From Riemerella anatipestifer (GTDB lineage Bacteria > Bacteroidota > Bacteroidia > Flavobacteriales > Weeksellaceae): DNA of 64,000 nt. Of this stretch, positions 59,854 through 64,000 are shown piece by piece. The translations under genes were made by a program, and so were the position numbers. Below the pieces are notes generated by a model. The model saw nothing but the letters and a program-made list of their open reading frames with translations. It did no database searches and was not told the DNA's origin. Location: the NCBI RefSeq assembly GCF_009663465.1, contig NZ_QXHU01000001.1, forward strand, positions 60,496-124,495, in the 5' to 3' direction. Position 1 is the stretch's first letter, and each line of letters starts with the position of its first letter.

Positions 59854-61896
59854 CTATTTAAAATCTGTTTCTTGAGCTTTATTAAATTCGTAAGATTTTA
59901 CTTCAAAAGTAATATCCATACCACTCATATTCTGGTTGATTTTGAACGGCATTTTAACTCCTGAAACTTCTTTGTAATCAGAGAAAGTAGAAGGGATAGT
60001 CATTTCTTTATCGCCCATTTTTTCTACTTTAGTTTCACCTAATTTCAATCCAGATTTTACGCTGTAGAAATAAGTGGTTTTACCTGATTTAATAGCATAA
60101 GCGTCTTCATTATTCACCTTTTCAATACCTTTTAGTTCATAGTTACCATTATTAGCAAACGCTAATTCTTTGAAAACTTCAGTAGATTTTTGCATCTCTT
60201 GTTTAGCCTGTTCTGGCATAGGGATTTTGTTTCCTTGAGCCATAATGTAGCCGTCTTTGCCATCAAATACAACTTTCTGCATAGAGTTGCCCATCATTTT
60301 CATATCCATCATCATTTTGCCACCTTTTGCTTGTACTAAAGTCATTTCCAAAGGCATTCCCTGAACGGTAGCCGTAGCATTCATCGTAACAGAATTGATT
60401 TTACTAACTGCCTCTTTTCCACCTATGGCTTTAATGTAGTTTTGAGCAACGCTTTCTACATTTACATTAGCATCTACTTTTTTAACTTCAGGTTTTTGGC
60501 TAGGATTTGCATAGGCATCGTAATATTTTACTGGGTAACCTAATTTTTCTAAACTATCCGCAATATCTGTTGCTTTACCAGCGATGAAAATTCTCGCTTG
60601 ATTAGGCAAAATATTTTGATTAACTACCTTTTTAATATCAGCAGCTGTTACCTTTTCTATGGATTTTAAATAATTAGTATAGAAATCCGCAGGTAGATCT
60701 TGAAGTTTTTGGTTTAAAGCAAATCTGGCAATAGTTTCAGGTTTTTCTAAAGACATAATGAAATTACCTTTCAGTTTTGCCTTAGCGTTTTGTAACTCTT
60801 CTGGTTTTACAGTAGAGATGGCATTAAGCTCGTTGATGAATTCCTTTACAGCCTTATCTGTAACCTCATTTCTTACACTTGCTTCTGCACTAAAGTTAGG
60901 TGAGTATTTACTTGTAGATAGGTTAGAATATGCCCCGTAAGTAAATGCATTTTTCTCTCTAAGGTTCATAAACAATCTGCCTTCGCCACCGCCGCCAAGT
61001 ATATAGTTTGCCATAACTCCAGCAAAATATTGTGGGTCTTTCATTTGTAAAGTAGAAATATTACCTACTTTAATGATAGATTGTACAGCGTTTGGAACAT
61101 CTACCACATTAACCTCGGTAGAGGCTAGATTTTTTGCAGGTGCAGGAGTAGGGATTTTAACATTAGATTTTTTCCAATTTTTAAATTGGCTTTCTATCTG
61201 TTTCTTTACTTCATCATATTTTACATCTCCCACAATTACTAGATAAGCATTGTTAGGTGTGTAATATTTTTGATAGAAATCCTGCACATCTTTTAGTTGA
61301 ATTTTATTGATGCTTTCCGCTGTTTTAAACTCTCCTAAAGCGGTGTTTTTACCATAAATAAGTGCATCAGACACTCGGTTAGCGATAGCTTCTGCACTCT
61401 TTTCGTCTGCTTTAAGTCCTTCTAACGCTCTTTCTTTAGACTTTTGAACTTCTTCACTAGAGAACTTTGGGTTGATGATAGCATCTGCCATAAGGCTTAC
61501 CACCTCTGGATAATATTTAGATAGTGTATTGGCAAATGCTCCAGAAGCACCAAAATTTAATCTAGCTCCTAAGAAGTCTACTTTTTTATTAAATTCTTCT
61601 TTGCTAAGGGAAGTGGTTCCGTTACCTAGTTGGCTTGCCATAATGCTAGAAACTCCAGCGATATTGCCCTCATATACAGGAGGGGTATCTATGGTGAGAT
61701 TAACATTAACTCTAGGTAGTTTATGATTTTCTACCACCATTACGGTAAGTCCGTTTTTAAGGGTGAAAGTTTTAGGCTGTGCCACATTTACCGTAGGAGT
61801 AGGTCCTGGTTTTGGCATTGCATTAAGGTCTATATTTTGAGCAGATAACATTCCTGAAACTAGAAACGCCGCTGCAATGTATTTGATATTTTTCAT
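59854..61896 (-). CDS. M16 family protein lacking the zinc motif, with C-terminal lipoprotein-sorting-like domain
   Basis: A 680-residue exported protein (leader ending GMLSAQ). Residues about 35-450 form two M16 domains, but where HxxEH is expected the sequence reads SSIMASQLGNGTT, so this is the non-catalytic subunit. The substrate-binding Arg/Tyr-type stretch is kept (GGGGEGRLFMNLREKNAFTYGAYS). Residues about 490-680 form an added domain resembling outer-membrane lipoprotein carrier/sorting proteins (NYIKAIGGKEAVSKINSV, DGKDGYIMAQGNKI). It pairs with the active subunit encoded 12 bp upstream in the same operon. Confidence 0.9.
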   Translation of the reverse strand: MKNIKYIAAAFLVSGMLSAQNIDLNAMPKPGPTPTVNVAQPKTFTLKNGLTVMVVENHKLPRVNVNLTIDTPPVYEGNIAGVSSIMASQLGNGTTSLSKEEFNKKVDFLGARLNFGASGAFANTLSKYYPEVVSLMADAIINPKFSSEEVQKSKERALEGLKADEKSAEAIANRVSDALIYGKNTALGEFKTAESINKIQLKDVQDFYQKYYTPNNAYLVIVGDVKYDEVKKQIESQFKNWKKSNVKIPTPAPAKNLASTEVNVVDVPNAVQSIIKVGNISTLQMKDPQYFAGVMANYILGGGGEGRLFMNLREKNAFTYGAYSNLSTSKYSPNFSAEASVRNEVTDKAVKEFINELNAISTVKPEELQNAKAKLKGNFIMSLEKPETIARFALNQKLQDLPADFYTNYLKSIEKVTAADIKKVVNQNILPNQARIFIAGKATDIADSLEKLGYPVKYYDAYANPSQKPEVKKVDANVNVESVAQNYIKAIGGKEAVSKINSVTMNATATVQGMPLEMTLVQAKGGKMMMDMKMMGNSMQKVVFDGKDGYIMAQGNKIPMPEQAKQEMQKSTEVFKELAFANNGNYELKGIEKVNNEDAYAIKSGKTTYFYSVKSGLKLGETKVEKMGDKEMTIPSTFSDYKEVSGVKMPFKINQNMSGMDITFEVKSYEFNKAQETDFK

Positions 61897-61908
61897 TGTT
61901 GATTAGAA

Positions 61909-63222
61909 TTATTTTTTTTGAGGTAAATAATTGATGTTGATTCTTTGATTTGGATTAAGGTATTTAATCGCAGCTTGTTTTAAATCTTCACGGGTGATAG
62001 AACGGTAGATGTCTATCTCTTTATTGATAAGATTAGTATCTCCTTTTAAAACATAGCTATCTGCTAGAGAATGAGCAATACCTTCCACAGTAGAATTAGA
62101 ATTTACGAACTGATTTTCAAACTGGTTTTGCAGTTTCTGATAATCTTCTTCTGAAATTAGTGTGGTTTGTAGTTTTTTGATTTCAGTATCTATATCCTTT
62201 TCTAATGTAGCTTTGGTAGTAGCTCCCATAGGTATTGCAAAGAATGCGAAGATGCTATAATCTTCCATACCAATATTAGCCGCTTGTACTTGTAAAGCCT
62301 TCTTCTCCTGATCTACTAATTTTTTGTATAGAACAGAAGATTTACCACTGCTTAAATAGCTGCCCAACATTTCCAGAACATAAGCATCTTTTTCTTTATT
62401 AGATGGCGTTCTGTAAGTAAATACATAGGCTGGGATTTGGATATTATTATCATAAACCGTTACTTCTTCTTGTTTGGTAATAGGTGCTTCTTTAGGGAAG
62501 TTTCTAGTAATTTCTGCACCTCTAGGAATAGTGGCGTAGTATTCGTTAATCCACTTTTTAGTTTGTTCAGGATTGATGTCTCCAGCTACAACTAAAGTAG
62601 CATTATTGGGTACATAATACTTCTTAAAGAAACTTTGGAACTCTTCTAATTTTGCTGCATTTAAGTCTTCCATAGAGCCAATGGTAGTCCCTTTGTAAGG
62701 GTGATTTTTAAAGGCAGAAGTTAAAATACTATTAAACAGATTTCCGTAAGGTTGATTGTCTATTCTTAGCCTTTTTTCTTCTTTTACCACTTCTCTTTGA
62801 GTATCTACACCTACTTGGTTAATTACCGGTTGTCTCATTCTTTCAGCTTCCATCCAAAGTCCGAGTTGGGTATTGTTAGAAGGGAAAGTTTCGTAGTAGT
62901 AGGTTCTATCTCCAGTAGTGTTAGCATTGTTATTACCACCGTTAGACGAAACTATTTTAAACCATTCACCTCTTTTGATATTTGGAGTTCCTTCAAATAA
63001 AAGGTGTTCAAAAAAGTGAGCAAATCCTGTTCTACCTTCCATTTCGTCTTTAGCACCTACGTGGTACATTACTGCGGTAGTAACTACAGGAGCCGAATTG
63101 TCTTGATGGAGAATTACATGAAGTCCGTTAGGGAGGTCGTACTCCTCAAATTTGATTTGTTGTGCATTTAGCAGAGCTCCCGCGAAAGTAGCCACTGCCA
63201 AAGAGAAAAACTTTTTTTTCAT
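61909..63222 (-). CDS. M16 family zinc metallopeptidase, catalytic subunit
   Basis: A 437-residue exported peptidase (leader MKKKFFSLAVATFAGALLNAQ). The zinc motif HFFEH has H69, E72 and H73, and the remote glutamate region is RLRIDNQPYGNLFNSIL. The YYVPNNATLVVAGDI block is complete. The size is that of the beta-type subunit of two-chain M16B peptidases. With the downstream inactive partner it should form a heterodimer in the periplasm that degrades small peptides. This is the first gene of the two-gene operon. Confidence 0.94.
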   Translation of the reverse strand: MKKKFFSLAVATFAGALLNAQQIKFEEYDLPNGLHVILHQDNSAPVVTTAVMYHVGAKDEMEGRTGFAHFFEHLLFEGTPNIKRGEWFKIVSSNGGNNNANTTGDRTYYYETFPSNNTQLGLWMEAERMRQPVINQVGVDTQREVVKEEKRLRIDNQPYGNLFNSILTSAFKNHPYKGTTIGSMEDLNAAKLEEFQSFFKKYYVPNNATLVVAGDINPEQTKKWINEYYATIPRGAEITRNFPKEAPITKQEEVTVYDNNIQIPAYVFTYRTPSNKEKDAYVLEMLGSYLSSGKSSVLYKKLVDQEKKALQVQAANIGMEDYSIFAFFAIPMGATTKATLEKDIDTEIKKLQTTLISEEDYQKLQNQFENQFVNSNSTVEGIAHSLADSYVLKGDTNLINKEIDIYRSITREDLKQAAIKYLNPNQRININYLPQKK

Positions 63223-63467
63223 TACGATATTAAATTTATTTTTTGTTTTTAATTTCTTAAAGCGATTAGTAGAATTTTCTAATGATTTGTTACAAAATTA
63301 TTTTAATTTCTTCTAAATCTCTTATAATGAAATGTTAAAGTTTCAATCTGTAAAAGATAGTACTTATACAATGGACAAAGTCAGTTTCATTCAAAGAAAT
63401 CTATTCTTTAAAGCTAACTTGTTTTCTTTTTTTATTGAATTTTTGATTAGTTTATAATTATTATTCA

Positions 63468-63680
63468 TCTGTTACTAGTAGAATATTGTTTGTAACAGCT
63501 TATTATCCATTTGTTACAGTTAGGATACGATTTGTAACAGTTCATTATCCATTTGTTACAGTTAGGATACGATTTGTAACAGCCCATTATCCATTTGTAA
63601 CAGTTAAAATACGATTTGTAACAGCTTATTATCCATTTGTTACTTGTAAAACACTATTTGTAACAAGTTGTTGTCCTTAA
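63468..63680. repeat. Intergenic 21-bp array with alternating TGTAACA / TGTTACA cores
   Basis: Ten units begin at 63468 and then every 21 bp (63489, 63510, 63531, 63552, 63573, 63594, 63615, 63636, 63657) with no exception. The 7-bp core mostly alternates between TGTAACA and TGTTACA, which are inverted complements. The sequence between cores also alternates (TTATTATCCA versus TTAGGATACGA), giving a 42-bp super-unit. A frame is open across it only because 21 is a multiple of three. It lies between the M16 operon promoter region and the helicase gene; the bases at 63223-63467 hold nothing I recognise. Confidence 0.92.
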
Positions 63681-63785
63681 AATACCATTTCTATATAGTT
63701 TTTTTATATTTATCATTGCATTAAGCAAAAAAGATTTCATAGCTAAAGACCATCATCGGTATTTTTTTTAATCGTTTATAGGTTG

Positions 63786-63793
63786 TAAATTTG
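63786..63793 (+). promoter_or_regulatory. -7 element for the helicase gene
   Basis: TAAATTTG, 37 nt before the ATG at 63831. Confidence 0.5.
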
Positions 63794-63830
63794 TGGGATT
63801 TTTGGAGAGACAATATTAAAAAGCATTTCT

Positions 63831-64000
63831 ATGGTAGATTATTTGAAGGGATTAAATGAAGCTCAGTACAAAGCAGTGACTACAATACAGGGACCACTAA
63901 TGGTATTGGCAGGAGCTGGTTCTGGTAAAACGCGTGTGCTTACGATGCGTATTGCACATCTAATCACCAATGGAGTAGACCCTTTTAATATACTTGCACT
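63831..64000 (+). CDS. UvrD/PcrA-type ATP-dependent DNA helicase (partial, runs off right edge)
   Basis: The first 56 codons of a superfamily 1A helicase. The Q-motif [11 protein letters not shown] is followed by the Walker A motif [16 protein letters not shown], as at the start of PcrA/UvrD. The rest lies outside the window. UvrD/PcrA unwinds DNA in repair and replication. The start ATG is supported by the family starting point a few residues before LNEAQ. Confidence 0.93.
   Translation, partial: MVDYLKGLNEAQYKAVTTIQGPLMVLAGAGSGKTRVLTMRIAHLITNGVDPFNILA

Noticed and set aside
63486..63680. Open frame encoding a 14-residue repeat (FVTAYYPFVTVRIR type)
   Set aside because: The frame is open only because the 21-bp repeat is a multiple of three. 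It has no promoter or plausible start context, and the DNA repeat extends upstream of its ATG, out of the reading frame.

Overview
The window looks like a chromosomal segment of a flavobacterium, most likely in or near the Riemerella/Chryseobacterium group (Weeksellaceae). The genus is an inference from gene content; the class is well supported. The DNA is AT-rich. Promoters match the Bacteroidetes -7 element TAnnTTTG and ribosome-binding sites are not evident. There are two SusC/SusD transporter loci, many SPII lipoproteins, three proteins with type IX secretion (T9SS) C-terminal sorting domains, and menaquinone genes. I see no tRNA, rRNA or CRISPR array.

Layout. 0-2.6 kb: a partial M16 protease and a surface-type lipoprotein on the minus strand, then a 21-bp-period repeat array. 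2.6-12.9 kb: plus-strand housekeeping genes (2-oxoacid dehydrogenase E1 fusion, sugar aminotransferase, galE, VOC protein, rsmG, AddB-like nuclease, an outer-membrane barrel and small orphans), closed by a 23-bp perfect hairpin. 12.9-23 kb: minus-strand tricorn-like S41 protease and a compact starch/alpha-glucan locus (SusC, SusD, GH97). 23-29.9 kb: dapA, corA, a DtxR/MntR-type regulator, a sirtuin gene with a frameshifting A8 tract, an amino-acid permease and pnuC.

29.9-43.9 kb holds the most distinctive system: ten co-directional genes behind a promoter with two Fur-like palindromes. The order is SusC-like, SusD-like, a degenerate zinc-metallohydrolase lipoprotein, a DUF4302 lipoprotein, an unknown lipoprotein, a DUF4856 lipoprotein, a T9SS cargo protein, an imelysin-like lipoprotein, an HTTM membrane protein and a second TonB-dependent receptor. 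It looks like an iron- or metal-responsive surface capture and import machine whose substrate cannot be read from the sequence. The two proteins expected to carry metal-site motifs (HExxH and GxHxxE) have both lost them.

43.9-49.7 kb: an LRR T9SS protein, a PepSY protein and an accessory stretch with 22-bp repeat arrays, a 60% GC island and remnants of three insertion-sequence families. 49.7-52.2 kb: an MBL hydrolase, menA and menB. 52.8-57.2 kb: a 1.47-kilo-residue subtilase with PKD domains and a T9SS tail. 57.2-64 kb: a 63-bp (3 x 21) repeat array, recR, a glycosyltransferase, secG, an M16 protease pair (one active, one inactive), another 21-bp array and the start of a UvrD/PcrA helicase.

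A theme across the window is that four intergenic arrays with unrelated sequences all keep a strict 21- or 22-bp period. A second theme is a promoter geometry, TAnnTTTG-N5-ATG, that implies leaderless mRNAs for at least three genes.
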